Made by a program: the position numbers and the translations under genes. Positions 12,075-23,311 of a stretch of DNA of 64,000 bases are shown here, piece by piece. Source of the stretch: Pelobates cultripes (Eukaryota; Chordata; Amphibia; Anura; Pelobatidae); contig OW240912.1 of the NCBI GenBank assembly GCA_933207985.1, positions 249,091,501 to 249,155,500 on the forward strand, in the 5' to 3' direction. How positions within the stretch are numbered: position 1 is the stretch's first letter; each line of letters begins with the position of its first letter. The notes under the pieces were generated by a model that made no database searches, was not told the DNA's origin, and was given only the letters and a program-made list of their open reading frames with translations.

Positions 12075-12102
12075 GCAATGTATATATATATATATATATT
12101 CA
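12075..12102. repeat. TA dinucleotide microsatellite
   Basis: Short TA run between the palindromic MITE and the Tc1-like relic. Confidence 0.9.
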
Positions 12103-12117
12103 TGACAATAGACTTTA

Positions 12118-12905
12118 TATACAGTTGCAATCAAAATTATTCAACCCCCACATTGAAAATCTGGTTTACTGTCAATATTGACTTCACCAAACTAGCTCAC
12201 CTTGAGAAAGTCTATTATAAACTAAACCGGTCAGACACAGAGCTCTTTGATTGCGGCTTGAGACAATACTGGGGACAGCATAGCTCCTTCTGCCAGGAAT
12301 GGGGACTTTGAGCGGAGAGGAACCTCTGGTACATTATTTATAATTTTCCTGTGGATTACTTGGGATTATGTATATGTGCGGATCAACATGCATCCTTTGT
12401 GAAATATTATCCATAATTGGGAAAAGTCCAGCACTGTGGCAAGAATTCCATTAACCTAACGATTGAACGATTAACAAGTACATTTAAACATTCTTTGGCA
12501 TTTTTGAGATTATTTGGTGTTGCGGCAACATCCGTGAACAGAATATTATTTCTTGTTCACATCATTTTAGTGTATCTTCTGGGACATTGCCTTTTAAGTC
12601 GATCTTTGTGTCTCTAGGAACATACAGTGCCTTCTCTATCTTTTTGTACCTGTTCCTTTTTTTGTGTAGGGCAATGGTCTCTTCTCTTAACTTTGTGAAC
12701 CATTCATTAGACTTAGCCATATTTCTAGCATGCAGTCAAATGTGTCACTCAACAAACCACTAACCAGTTCAGTTATTGCAAGTGTTCCAGCTTAAGCACA
12801 CCTGGTGCAACTAATGAAGCCCTTGATTAGTTGCATCAGATTAGTTGCATCAGCCTAACATTCAAACTATTGATACTGAAACAACACCAAACAAGTTGGT
12901 GATAG
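12118..12905 (-). pseudogene. Tc1-like transposon relic, transposase N-terminus only
   Basis: On the minus strand an ATG at 12720 opens a 52-codon frame beginning MAKSNEWFTKLREETIALHK, followed by YKKIEKALYVPRDT. This is the first helix-turn-helix of a Tc1/mariner-type transposase DNA-binding domain. The frame stops near 12562 and no DDE motifs follow, so most of the gene is deleted. The plus-strand left end CAGTTGCAATCAAAATTATT at about 12126 looks like the terminal inverted repeat of the element's 3' side. I could not find a matching right TIR, so the right limit is approximate. It differs from the relic at 7215-7740 in part and strand. Confidence 0.7.
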
Positions 12906-14036
12906 GCGAAAGATGCTTAAAAAAGAGAGAGATTTTTAAATATCTTTCCTTTAAATGTTTATAATATAAAGATTGTAGCAGGAATTTTGACATGATACCA
13001 CTTTTCATTCTTTTAAAAAGAGACACCCTTTAGCAATATCATTTTATTAGCATGCTTGATTTTTAATTGACTTTTCCATCCTTCATATTTCAAACTCATA
13101 ATGAAGAAATGTGCATAGTCACATATTATATCATTATATCATATTATATCATTTTTAATTTTTTTTATTTAATTTCTAGATGTTTTGTACTTGATGTGGT
13201 AAACATTTAAATATAAACTTTTTTTTTATATAAAATTCTGCAGTTACACTAAATATCCTATACAGAGAAAATTAAAATAAACAATATCTAATAAGCTAAT
13301 CAACAGGTAAATGATTGCTGTTCTAGTGCAAAAAGTGCAAAATCCAAATATTCTTGAAATATACAAGGTGTATATACATTGTCATTACAATGCAGTAGTT
13401 TTAACCATCTATTCATTTAAATTATCTCAGTGCATTGAGGGTACCCTAAAATAGCACTTTAGAAGATGGATATTAAATAAGCATTATATTTTCACTTTTA
13501 CAAAAGGGGATGCAGTAAAATTAGAGCTTTATTAATGAGGCATTAAGTCATATCTGTCTCTAGAGAAAAGCAAGAATCAGCCATGCTGTGCACTGGCAAC
13601 ATCCAGCTGATATTTCTTGGAACAATGACTTCAAAAAACGAGTGAGTATCATAAAAGCTTGCAGCAGCTTATGCTATGTACAGCTATGTTTAGCCCATAC
13701 TTCCAGGAATGATGATGTCACTGGCAGGACCTGTAGAATCTATTGATGATACCATACAGGTGATATCAACATTAACTGAATTTATCCTGTACACAACACA
13801 GTTGATGCTATATATTGAATGGATGGATATAGAAAGTTAAATTTGGACCATTCAGATCTGGTAAGATATGATTATTGTAATTCACTTGTCTTTTGGCAAA
13901 GGAATTTTAAAAATCCAGTATGAATGTTAAGTAGGTGGTTGCTGGCCTTCTTGCCCCTACTAGCTAGTTGCTACAAATTTTTTTTAAATGTTTAAAAGAT
14001 TTCCATAGGGAGGAATATTCCCCTAAAATGCCACCT
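12906..14036. other. No gene seen; AT-rich, with a TATCAT-type short repeat at about 13120-13155
   Basis: The only structure is a short tandem of ATATTATATCAT units. Short chance ORFs only. Confidence 0.5.
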
Positions 14037-14078
14037 AAGCAGTAGAGCAGTTAACAGGCATTAACTGCTCTACTGCTT
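14037..14078. repeat. Perfect 18-bp inverted repeat with 6-base loop
   Basis: AAGCAGTAGAGCAGTTAA (14037-14054) and its exact reverse complement (14061-14078) flank the loop CAGGCA. It may be part of an old MITE. No polymerase III box or other RNA-gene signature was seen. Confidence 0.85.
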
Positions 14079-17000
14079 ATCCATCCCTGGGCACTGGTAT
14101 GGAATATTACGATGAGGGGTACCTGTCACTCATTATCCCCCATCACTGCTGTGAATAAATCTATTGACTGGGCAATAATGTCCAACCCCCACATTAGTTT
14201 TTATAAAATTTCACTTGCCATGTCTACTCTCTTATTTTAGAACCGCACATGGGTGCGAGTCAGGGGGACACTGGCATGCCCCACCTGATGCAATTGTGTT
14301 GGACAGGGGATTGGACAGTGACATATCCACCCTCAAGTGTTAATATTAAGCCACCATCTGGTGACACTCATGCGTGGGGCCTGGGGGTGAGGTGACAGGT
14401 GTCCCCCCCCCCCAATGTACTGGCTAGATCTGCAAGCAGAAAAATGGTTTGGATATTTAAAATTCAGGCCCAATTTTCAAGAATCCAATCCTGGATTTCA
14501 GCTGTCTGGCAGTGCTCAGACATTCTAAAATCTGGACACAATTCGGCATGTTTGGAGCCAGAATTACAAAATCTGGACATTGCTAAATTTCGTTATCAGT
14601 ATCCACATTTTTCTGTCTGAATGCCGCTGTGCACAACTGGATGGTTTTACCACGTTCAGTACAAGGATAATCCTACTTTAGTAAATAACCCTTTAAAGTG
14701 TGGGTTATTGGGAATTTAAACCCAATTGAAAATACATTTTTTAAAGCAAAATAGCATAAATGAAAACATATATGTTTTTTTTTCCAATTCAGACATTAGA
14801 CTAAAATGTAGAATTCACCTTGAATTGCCAACAGTTTGCACTTCAGTGGGTATCACTGCTTGTCTTCAGTCTGCTATTTACATTTCCTCTTCACACAGCT
14901 AACTTTAATCTGATGCCAACTGAATTATCTATTCTTCGTTATAAACTGATTGATTTCTGCTTTCAATTTCTAATTACAAACTTTTGTAAATGAGTTTAAT
15001 AAGGGATTTATTTATCATTTTTTTCTTTTTTTAAATAAAACTTAAAAAAAACTCAAGCAACCAGCATAGCTAAGACACACAGAGCTCATGATCAAATATC
15101 CAATGTGACATTCTTTCCCAGGTGGGTTTTTGTACAAGTACTTTTGAGTCTGTGATAATTGTTTTATTTATAGCTAGTAAGTGCTACTCCACAGTTTGTT
15201 TGTTTTTCCTTACTAAATGGGAAAAAGGGAGAGCAGATGAGACTCTCAGCATCTCTTCCTGTCAGCTGTCCCTGCAGCGATAGTGTCACCATGACATGAC
15301 TGGTCTCTGCCTGACTAAAGCAAAAATCTGGGGGGAGCGGGCACTGTTACAAGAGCCGGAAAAACACAGGACCAGCTGCTTGGAAAGGATATAGAGAAGC
15401 TATGAAGCTTATCTGCTTCCTGCATCCTCACAGTAATTAGAACACCATCAACAGCACTGAGCTGTGCTGTATTGTCTGGGTAGCTTACCTGTTAGTTAAA
15501 GCAACATAAAACCATGCAGTTTGTCAATATTATTGACCCAGAGCACTAGCATTCACTTCTAAACATCAAAACCCTTTCTGTAAATAATGAGAAACAGGTA
15601 AATCCTCTGAAGGAGATATGATTTAATGACCAAGGCTCATCAGACTACAGATGATGGAAAGAATGGCAGAATAGCATACTGATATAACCATCTGCATTCC
15701 AGGCAGTTGTGTGTGTTGTGTGTGTGTGTGAGTGTGTGTATACATATATATACATAACATGCTCTGTTCATAGTCCCCTACTGTATGGATGGCAAGGCAA
15801 GCTTCCTAGCAGTCCCAATTTCCATAGGACAGTCACTATTTTAGGGTCCTGTTTTTTAACCGTCCCGACTTTGTTCCCTGGAGTCCCTGTTTTGAAGACA
15901 TTAGGTAACTGCTCCCACAAAGTGTCATTAGATACACTAGTGCTATGCTCAGGGCCCTAGGAGCCTGCAGAGAGCACTTGAATGGGTAGTAAAGCACAAA
16001 TCGGATCTGTGTAGTCTGGGGGCCTTCATTTCTGAGAGACTCACTAACACATACACATTCCTGTTTTGCTCACAATTAGAGGTCGTTACACTCTCAAGCT
16101 GTGTCTGTCGCCATTTTAATGATGGCAACTGAAATAGAACTGTAACTTCCCCCTAATCTAAATAAAGTCGCATTAGAACACTCATCATACAGTTAAATCC
16201 TCTGCTAAGCCTCTACACTACCCTAATACAGTACTGTTTCCCATAACATAAACCCCTAAACTACACATTAAACCTTAAACTAACACTAAACATGAACTTC
16301 TGCAGTCCCTAACACTAACCATTAACTAACTTTAAAGTATAACGTAGACTACCAAGGGATTCCAGACTGCACAGAGATTATCCCTGAATTATTTCCCAAT
16401 CATTATGGAGCTTTCTTAAAGATGATCAATATATAAACTTTGTTTATGCAATACTGTGTACAGTACATTGTTTTTAAGTTTTTTAATGAAATGCTATACT
16501 GGCATTTCCATGCCTCTATTTAGATAATAAAAGATGAATATAGCCTACTGAGACATCTCACCATCCACTGCAGATTAGGTAATATGAAGTAGGATTATTG
16601 ACTACTGCATCCATCTTGAATATTGATATATGACTCAGAGAGGTGCTAGAATACACTTCCACAGTTATCCTAGCATGGGAAGGAAAAGGAACTCAGCAGA
16701 CCTGTGTCACTGAACTGTCTACAACATTAATCAACGGAATCTGTAGGCGGAAACACAGCACACATTAAGAACTGTGACTTTGTTTCCTTGTTGTGTCTGA
16801 GGATCAATTGTTAAAGATCAGACAAATAGGAGAGAAACAGCTGCACAATAACTCTTTGTAGATCTATACAAGTCGGTGATGTAGATTTCCTCTAAACTTA
16901 GTTGTGACAGCAAACATCATATGGTCAGATCTTATATAATTATTTTTTTAATTTTTCACCCTTAATTTGTTTTTCTGCACAACATGATACCTATCACAAG

Positions 17001-17140
17001 AATATGGCATACTATGAGTTATTTTCTACATGTCATTTAAAATATAACATTTTGTAATGTACAACTGTATGATATAATATTGTTTTTTCAGCCTTATTTT
17101 ATTGATTCTTTTTCCAACAATATTAGAATTCTTTCCCCCA
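14079..17140. other. No gene seen; intergenic with a TG run near 15707-15740 and CCCTAA-like degenerate stretch at 16195-16335
   Basis: 14440-14600 and 42415-42640 share 'ACTAAAATCTG'/'AAATCTGGACA'-style words, so an old unclassified repeat is possible. 16195-16335 is rich in CCCTAA/CACTAACC words. No conserved protein segment was found. Confidence 0.4.
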
Positions 17141-17159
17141 GCGAAACAATAGACCAGTA

Positions 17160-17486
17160 AACACAATCCATGGGGCCCTGGTGCGAAAATTGATCCATGG
17201 ACCACCCCCCGCACTTACTCTGCGCTGGCCGGGGCCGCAACACATGGCGCCGGGCACCTGGTCGCAGGGGTCGCAAGGGTCGCAGGGCTGCGACCCCCTG
17301 CACCGTGGTATGTACGTCAGTGTATGCAGATACGCATACACTTAAAGGACCACTATAGGCACTCAGATCACTTCAGCTCAATGACGTCATATTCCGGCTC
17401 CAGCATCACTGCGGTGCGCGCAACGGAGTTGGGCAGAGAGTGCTCAGGGGGTCCTGCAACCGCGGTATGTACGCCAGTACAATAGA
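17160..17486. mobile_element. GC-rich hAT-like fragment fused to a T2 MITE end
   Basis: GC-rich sequence to about 17328 ends CCGTGGTATGTACGTCAGTG, the same terminus as at 4005-4024. At 17342-17345 a TTAA begins TTAAAGGACCACTATAGGCAC, a T2-type end. This runs within about 35 bases into TGACGTCATATTCCGGCTCC, GC-rich sequence also present at 3783-3810. The unit closes with ACCGCGGTATGTACGCCAGT (to 17480). No target duplications could be matched, so the order of events is not resolved. Confidence 0.5.
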
Positions 17487-18470
17487 CACTTTTAGTTCTG
17501 ATAACTTAAAAAGGTTATATTAAGTCATCTGAAATACAGCAACATCATTAAAAAGTTCACACTGACAATTCCTTAATTGTCCTATCACCTGGTAACTTCT
17601 ACATGTTTTGTGTGAAAGAGTATTAAATAAAATCATGTCAGTAGTGTAAATATGGCCATGGGTGTAGATGAAGGAAACCATCCAGCTTGCTGTGAATAGT
17701 GAAGATCTAGAAACCTGAAGTACTGACTGCATGTGCATTTTTTTTTCTAAACATACAAGATTTTATTTTCATTAGGGGAAACAACTTTATGTTAGTGTTA
17801 GTATGCATTGCTTGATTGCATAATACAAGTGTGCATCTGTTTACTTATGTGGGTTTACGTCTGTTTTTCATCTGACATTATGCTTCAAATACATTCTGAA
17901 TGTTTCAAATACTTTGTGTCAGGAATTTCTGGATAGGGAGATAAGTTTTGCTACTTTGCGTTCAGAAACCCACACCCTATTTCCAAATTTAACAAACTAT
18001 TGCGTTTTAAGATAAGGATAGTTATAATTTAGCCAAAGAAAAAAATACACCAAACTTTCAAAGTTCTTTCACAACAAGAAAAAACAAATAGAAATATCTC
18101 ACACATTAGTTTCATGTTATTATAGCCATTAGATTAAATCAGCAATCTTTTGTGATAAAGGAAAAGAACAGGAATACACATTGAGTTATATGCTTTAACA
18201 TCGCAATGACGAAAGCAATTGTCGAACTTCTGAACCAAATCCAAACCTAGAATTTATGCTATGTTTTTGATCTACCTTTAAGTACATCAACACATATTAG
18301 ATATTGTTTTTACAGGACAGAAACCCAAAATCTATTTTGAACAGTTTTGCTTATCAATATTTTTACACATCACCTAAAAAAAAAAAGAACTCAGAATGAA
18401 TATATGTATTAATCTTCATTGTTAAATGCCTCATATCTCTAGGATCTAAATTAAAATTTGGTAGTCAATG
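17487..18470. other. No gene seen; AT-rich intergenic
   Basis: No coding or transposon signature beyond short chance ORFs. Confidence 0.5.
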
Positions 18471-18476
18471 CTAGTC

Positions 18477-18572
18477 CTATACCAACACTACTCCTAACCC
18501 TACAACAACCCTACCACTAACCCTATGCTTTCCTCTAACATACACCTACCCTAACCTTACCCTAACCTTACA
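18477..18572. repeat. Degenerate telomere-like CCCTAA stretch
   Basis: Repeated words CCCTAACC, CCTAACCTTACCC and ACCCTACC over about 95 bases, resembling decayed (CCCTAA)n. A similar weaker patch lies at 16195-16335. It is too degenerate to call an interstitial telomere with certainty. Confidence 0.5.
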
Positions 18573-18828
18573 CTGTTGGCAGAGGGGCATGCAGGGAAAC
18601 CCTATCAGGGTCTCACTGCACGGTGTCCCTTTGTCTGGGGGCAAACTGAAAATCATCATGGCTGTGCAATCATGTGATTTAAATGGATTCAAAGAGCTGT
18701 ATGCAGTGTTCACTTTGATTGCTGCAAAGCACATCTGTCAACCGGGGGCTACTAAATGTGGCCCCAGCTGACAGAGGAGGGCCCAGGGTATAGTTTTATA
18801 CCTGTGACTCTCCAGTGTAAGCAAATAT

Positions 18829-18960
18829 TTAAAGGAACACTGCAGCGCTCCTGTAAATGTCCCTATATCGATGCGGGACCCCCTCCTCATTTGTAATAAA
18901 CATTTAAAAAAAATTCAAATTAAAGCTTTACTTTACCTTTTTCAAGCTTGGGATAAATGT
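18829..18960. mobile_element. T2-type MITE 5' fragment
   Basis: Starts at TTAA with TTAAAGGAACACTGCAGCGC, a typical T2 5' end, but no matching 3' end follows. The right limit is approximate. Confidence 0.55.
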
Positions 18961-20746
18961 TTTTTGGGTATGTTCAACTTTCAGTACAACAAGAATACAG
19001 TACTTCTGAGACATTAATCTGTTCCCTACATTTGGACCAATTACCCCTGTCTTTTTCCAGATAACAAGTCAGCACTACTGGAGAGTCAATATTTAAAAAG
19101 TAGGACAGTCAAATGGATGAATCAAAATTCTCTGTTGTTACTTGAAACATTTGTTCACTAATGACGTAAACATGTTCATTCTGAGTGCAGCCTCTCTGTG
19201 CTATATATTATATTAAAGAATTGACAAAAAAAAAATGAAACCTTGTGGGGTATTTATTTATTTATTAGATAGACAGACAGACATAATAGATATGCATAGA
19301 TGCATACAGTCTCATGACTTTAATATTATTTTTAGCAACTTTTCAGTCTGTTACATTTTCCTATATATTATACATGGTTACTTCCTGTGCTACCTCTCTT
19401 CCAAATTACAAAGCACTTCCAAAATGTTTATTTTAAAACTCAGAAATGATTGCAATGGTTTGTGAAAGAGTATCAGGAATTGCACTGTAGGAATAAGAAA
19501 AATAATGATATCTACTTATAACGTGTTTTTCTCCTCAAAGTGCCTGAAAGCTCTAGAATTTAGCAGTAGGATTTAATCCCTTCCAAAATTGTATATACAT
19601 GTTTTACTTTGATTTGTTTTGCAAAGCAAGATTTAATTCATAAAGCCTCACTTACCTTCATATATACTCCATTAATCATTACCAGCTTATAGTTTATATA
19701 GGAACACATTTCTCCACCAGGAGCCCATTCCACCAATTTAACATTTGCAAATGTCCTGAAAAGTATAGCATCTCCTTAAACCTTCTAATGAACTTCAAAG
19801 ATCATACTATTCCTAAAGTCTTTATGGATGTGGGCTTTATCTTGAAATGCAAATGCTATTTTTGCTTAACAAAGTTGTTAGTTTACACACTACACATTCA
19901 TATCCCTATTTGTTTTAATACTAAAGACAAACCCCTCACCAATGGTACATCGTAATCCGAAGAAGAAATTGAGGTGGGGTAGGTTGTCGTGTCACCTGAA
20001 CCACTTGCAGCACTAGTACCTTGACCTCTCAGCATCTTAACATCGCTACATCAGCCTTGAGTACTAGTGACATATCTGTCAACGCTTCCTCCACAACCAG
20101 AAGTACCACCATTATTAGTAGTGTTCAGTCTGTTATGTCCAATTCACCACCCAGGAGATAATTCAGTTTTATTTCTTGATTATGCTAGAATTGGTGACTT
20201 AAAGTCAAGAATAGCAGAGGAATCCGAAATTGCCTAGAGTCAACTAGGCCCACAAATAGTGTGCTTGTAAAGCATGTAGAGCTTCCCCAAACACAGACTG
20301 AAAGTACGTTTAGGACTAGTACATCTAGAACTTATAACAACAACAAAAAAAAGTTACATGCACACTATCCCAAATAACTATGTGCATTTAAATAACTGGA
20401 GGCATTACTCCAATAGCCATTAAAGTGTAAGCTCACCTGACAGGCCCAGCAAACTGTGGGTCCTATACTAACAAGTCACCTTGTTTTTGTGAGCTAAAAG
20501 GCAAAATCTCTAAACCCATACAAACTGTGTGATACAAAAGCAAATACAAATATTCAAAATCTAGTACTAAGACTCGTAGTAGTTCACCTTTCGAAAACCA
20601 GTAGAAAATGAAAGGTAAAGAGAGCAGAATGATAGGGAGACTAAGTAGAAAGCAGCAACTATGTACAAGAACCATGTTTTCTGATTCCCCACCCAAGGAA
20701 AAGATGACAACCTCCATAATAATGCCTGCTGCCACTTCCACTGCAT
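18961..20746. other. No gene seen; 19970-20190 is a Ser/Thr/Gly-rich open stretch on the minus strand
   Basis: Mostly AT-rich. The minus-strand reading of 19970-20130 is rich in Gly, Ser and Thr with one stop and looks compositionally like coding sequence, but I recognise no family. It may be an old retroelement or transposase relic. Confidence 0.35.
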
Positions 20747-20875
20747 CTCCTTCTCAGGGCCAGACTAACATAGGGGCTGATGGAGCTGCAGCTCCAGGCC
20801 CATGCCTATGGACAGGGCCACTAATTTTAAAAATCTAAATCTTTTTTTTTTTTACTTCTCATCACTTGCTCTTGC

Positions 20876-21397
20876 TTAAAGGAACACTATAGTCACCTAA
20901 ATTACTTTAGCTAAATAACGCAGTTTTAGTGTATAGATCATTCCCCTGCAATTTCACTGCTCAATTCACTGTAATTTAGGAGTTAAATCACTTTGTTTCT
21001 GCTTATGCAGCCCTAGCCACACCTCCCCTGGCTATGATTGACAGAGCCTGCATGAAAAAAAAAACTGGTTTCACTTTCAAACAGATATAATTTACCTTAA
21101 ATAATTGTATATCAATCTATAAATTGAACTTTAATCACATACAGGAGGCTCTTGCAGGGTCTAGCAAGCTATTAACATAGCAGGGGATATGAAAATCTAA
21201 TAGGGCTCTCTTTACAGGAAGTGTTTATGGAAGGCTGTGCAAGTCACATGCAGGGAGATGTGACTAGGGTTCATAAACAAAGGCATTTAACTCCTAAATG
21301 GCAGAGGATTGAGCAGTGAGGCTGCAGGGGCATGTTCTATACACCAAAACTGCTTCATTAAGCTAAAGTTGTTCAGGTGACTATAGTGTCCCTTTAA
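20876..21397. mobile_element. T2-type MITE (complete, 522 bp)
   Basis: Bounded by TTAA at 20876-20879 and 21394-21397. Left end TTAAAGGAACACTATAGTCA and right end TGACTATAGTGTCCCTTTAA are inverted repeats that extend about 37 bases with few mismatches. TTAA duplication plus 'TTAAAGG' ends match the Xenopus T2/Kolobok-type MITEs from memory of that literature. Non-coding. A decayed relative lies at 6416-6735. Confidence 0.88.
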
Positions 21398-21448
21398 TAG
21401 TCTAAATGGGCACTTGGGTATAGTTTTAGGTATGTCTGCAACATCCAG

Positions 21449-21791
21449 CTAAAGGAACACTCCAAGCACTACAGAAAACTGTGGTGGTGCCAGGAGTGTC
21501 CTGGTGGCTCCCCTATTGTAAATATTCAAACCATTTTAAAATGGTTTGGCTTCACTCATAAATCTGTCTCAGCCTCCACTACCTTAGCCAGAGACCCAGA
21601 AACTGAGAGCAATCAGCTGAAACTCTCAGGTAATAAGTTAATGGAAGCTCCTATCTGAGGTAATGGAATTGGGAAGTCAAACCTTAATATAACACAGTTT
21701 GACTACTTAAACGTGGGGCGCCAGGTCACTGCTGGCACCATAACCACTATAGTGCTATATAGTGGTATAAGTGCTTGGAGTATTCCTTTAA
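21449..21791. mobile_element. T2-type MITE (343 bp)
   Basis: Left end CTAAAGGAACACTCCAAGCA (TTAA decayed to CTAA) and right end TGCTTGGAGTATTCCTTTAA are near-perfect inverted repeats. Internal blocks (CCAGGAGTGTCCTGGTGGCT, CAAACCATTTTAAAATGGTT) recur in fragments at 31590-31770 and 58195-58475. Confidence 0.85.
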
Positions 21792-21845
21792 TATATTCAT
21801 GTAATCAAGCCCATCCAAACTTTCAGCTTCAGGCCCATATGACCC

Positions 21846-22189
21846 TTAAAGGAGCACTATAGGACCAGAAACACAAACATGTATTCCTGATCCTATAGGG
21901 TTAAAACCACCATCTAGCCCCCCTTGGCCCCTCATGCCTCCATAAGGAGAGTTCAGTGTCTGCATGCAGAATGTTTGGATGCATTTTAGGCAGCCATGAC
22001 CCAGGAAGGATCCCTAATAGCCGTCTGAGGAGTGGCCAGTGAAGTTATCACTAGGCTGTAATGTGAACACTGCATTTTCTCTGAAAAGACAGTGTTTACA
22101 GCAAAAAGCCTGAAGGTGACTAATGATTCTACTAACCAGAACAAATCCAATAAGTTGTAGCTGTTCTGGTGACTATAGTGTACATTTAA
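21846..22189. mobile_element. T2-type MITE (344 bp, internally deleted), inserted in the hAT 3' terminus
   Basis: TTAA at 21846-21849 and 22186-22189. Left end TTAAAGGAGCACTATAGGAC, right end GTGACTATAGTGTACATTTAA in part. The interior matches the 601-bp copy at 51147-51747 (ACACAAACATG, CATCTAGCCC, TGAATGTTTGGATGCATTTTA) but lacks about 250 bases. Its target TTAA coincides with the TTAA inside the host element's 3' terminal repeat. Confidence 0.85.
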
Positions 22190-22207
22190 GCCGGTACTTC
22201 TCCTTCT

Positions 22208-22695
22208 ATCTCATCTAGTTCAAACATTATACCTTCTGTGTTTTATTGTCGAAGCAAGGGATTGATAAAACCAGTGGACTTGTTTCTTTGAATGATAAAG
22301 ATCTATTTAAAGCTTGTCTCAGTGAATGAGTTGCAGATTGAGCTGAACTGATGCTAACTTCCCTGTGGATAAGGGGAAAGTGGAACTCTGATCCAAGAGC
22401 CTGACATAGTGGAAGGGACAGACTTATTGTGATTCATCTATTTTAATGTGATTTACGGCCAAAAAAAGGCATGTTGGTTTATGGAGATTTGAAGATTGAA
22501 CTTGGCATGTCTGCTACTCCCAGCAGCAGCAGAGTGGAGCATTTCCCCCAACACAGCAGAGTGGAGCATTTCATTTTGTGTAGAGGCTCTTGCCAGTTTG
22601 TGAGGCATAAAGCATTCGAAAGTAGAGTAATGACTCTGACATGGTCAAAGCTTAACTGTCTGAACCTTCTTTGGCTCCTACCACTGAACCTCTGA
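22208..22695. other. No gene seen; one 19-base direct repeat
   Basis: CAGCAGAGTGGAGCATTTC occurs twice, about 30 bases apart, near 22525 and 22555. Nothing else is recognisable. Confidence 0.5.
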
Positions 22696-23130
22696 CAAGG
22701 CCGTCTTTTCCCATGGGCACGCTGGACAGTTGCCCGGGGGCCCCACAGGTATCCTTTGATCTCCCCTGCCGGCCCTGCTCTTTTGCCGTGGACCCTCTCA
22801 GGCTAATGGGGGGATCAAAGATCGCCCACACCGGCCCAAAGGCCCTTCAAGAGAGGGGAGAGATGGCGGGAGGACCCAGAGGCAGGAGGAGGGACCTGGG
22901 AGGACATTGCACCTCCTGCAAACAGGCTGTTTGGAGCATTGCTGCGCGTGGCCATGGCAACGCCCCACACAGCGCTCAGCTCAGGAGGAGTGAAGACAAC
23001 CTGCAGCCAGAGGAGCAGCAGGCTATATAGATCACCACCGGACCACCAGCTCAGTGCCCCCCCCCCCCTTCACAAGGTAAGAAGAAAGGTTGGGGGGCAT
23101 GTAGATTTTATTAATGTAGATTTCATATTT
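22696..23130. mobile_element. GC-rich hAT-like element, left half
   Basis: Begins CAAGGCCGTC, close to the CAGGGCCG/CAGGGCCA ends elsewhere in the window, followed by a GTTGCCCGGGGGCCCC shoulder. It contains a GTGGCCATGGCAACG block also seen as GCCATGGTAACG at 40849. No right terminus or 8-bp duplication was found before or after the microsatellite at 23167, so it looks truncated. Confidence 0.5.
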
Positions 23131-23166
23131 AAAAAAAAATAATTTGCTCCATGCACCCCATGCACC

Positions 23167-23210
<44 letters not shown>

Positions 23211-23246
23211 GCTACCTATCTACCTATCTACCTATCTTTCTATCTT

Positions 23247-23282
<36 letters not shown>

Positions 23283-23311
23283 CCTACCTATCTATCTAGC
23301 TATCTACCTTT
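23167..23311. repeat. TATC tetranucleotide microsatellite
   Basis: About 36 units of TATC with TACC and TTTC variants. An 87-residue ORF over it is a repeat translation. Confidence 0.97.

Larger units (their letters stand above)
20755..22199. mobile_element. hAT-like non-autonomous element hosting three T2 MITEs
   Basis: The left end is CAGGGCCAGACTAACATAGG. Eight-base direct repeats CTCCTTCT flank it at 20747-20754 and 22200-22207. After removing the three nested T2 MITEs, about 250 bases remain. The 3' end (TTCAGGCCCATATG, then GCCGGTACTT) aligns with the 3' end of the complete element at 50438-53128 (CAGCCCCTATG, TTAATCCGGCCCTG). The hAT assignment follows from the 8-bp duplication and CAG-type ends. 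There is no transposase. Confidence 0.8.

Noticed and set aside
11856..12311. 151-codon plus-strand ORF
   Set aside because: It spans the right arm of a palindromic MITE, a TA microsatellite and a Tc1-type terminal repeat, so it is chance.
14037..14078. Hairpin considered as a bacterial-style terminator
   Set aside because: The context is a vertebrate-type genome, there is no T-run after the stem and no gene upstream.
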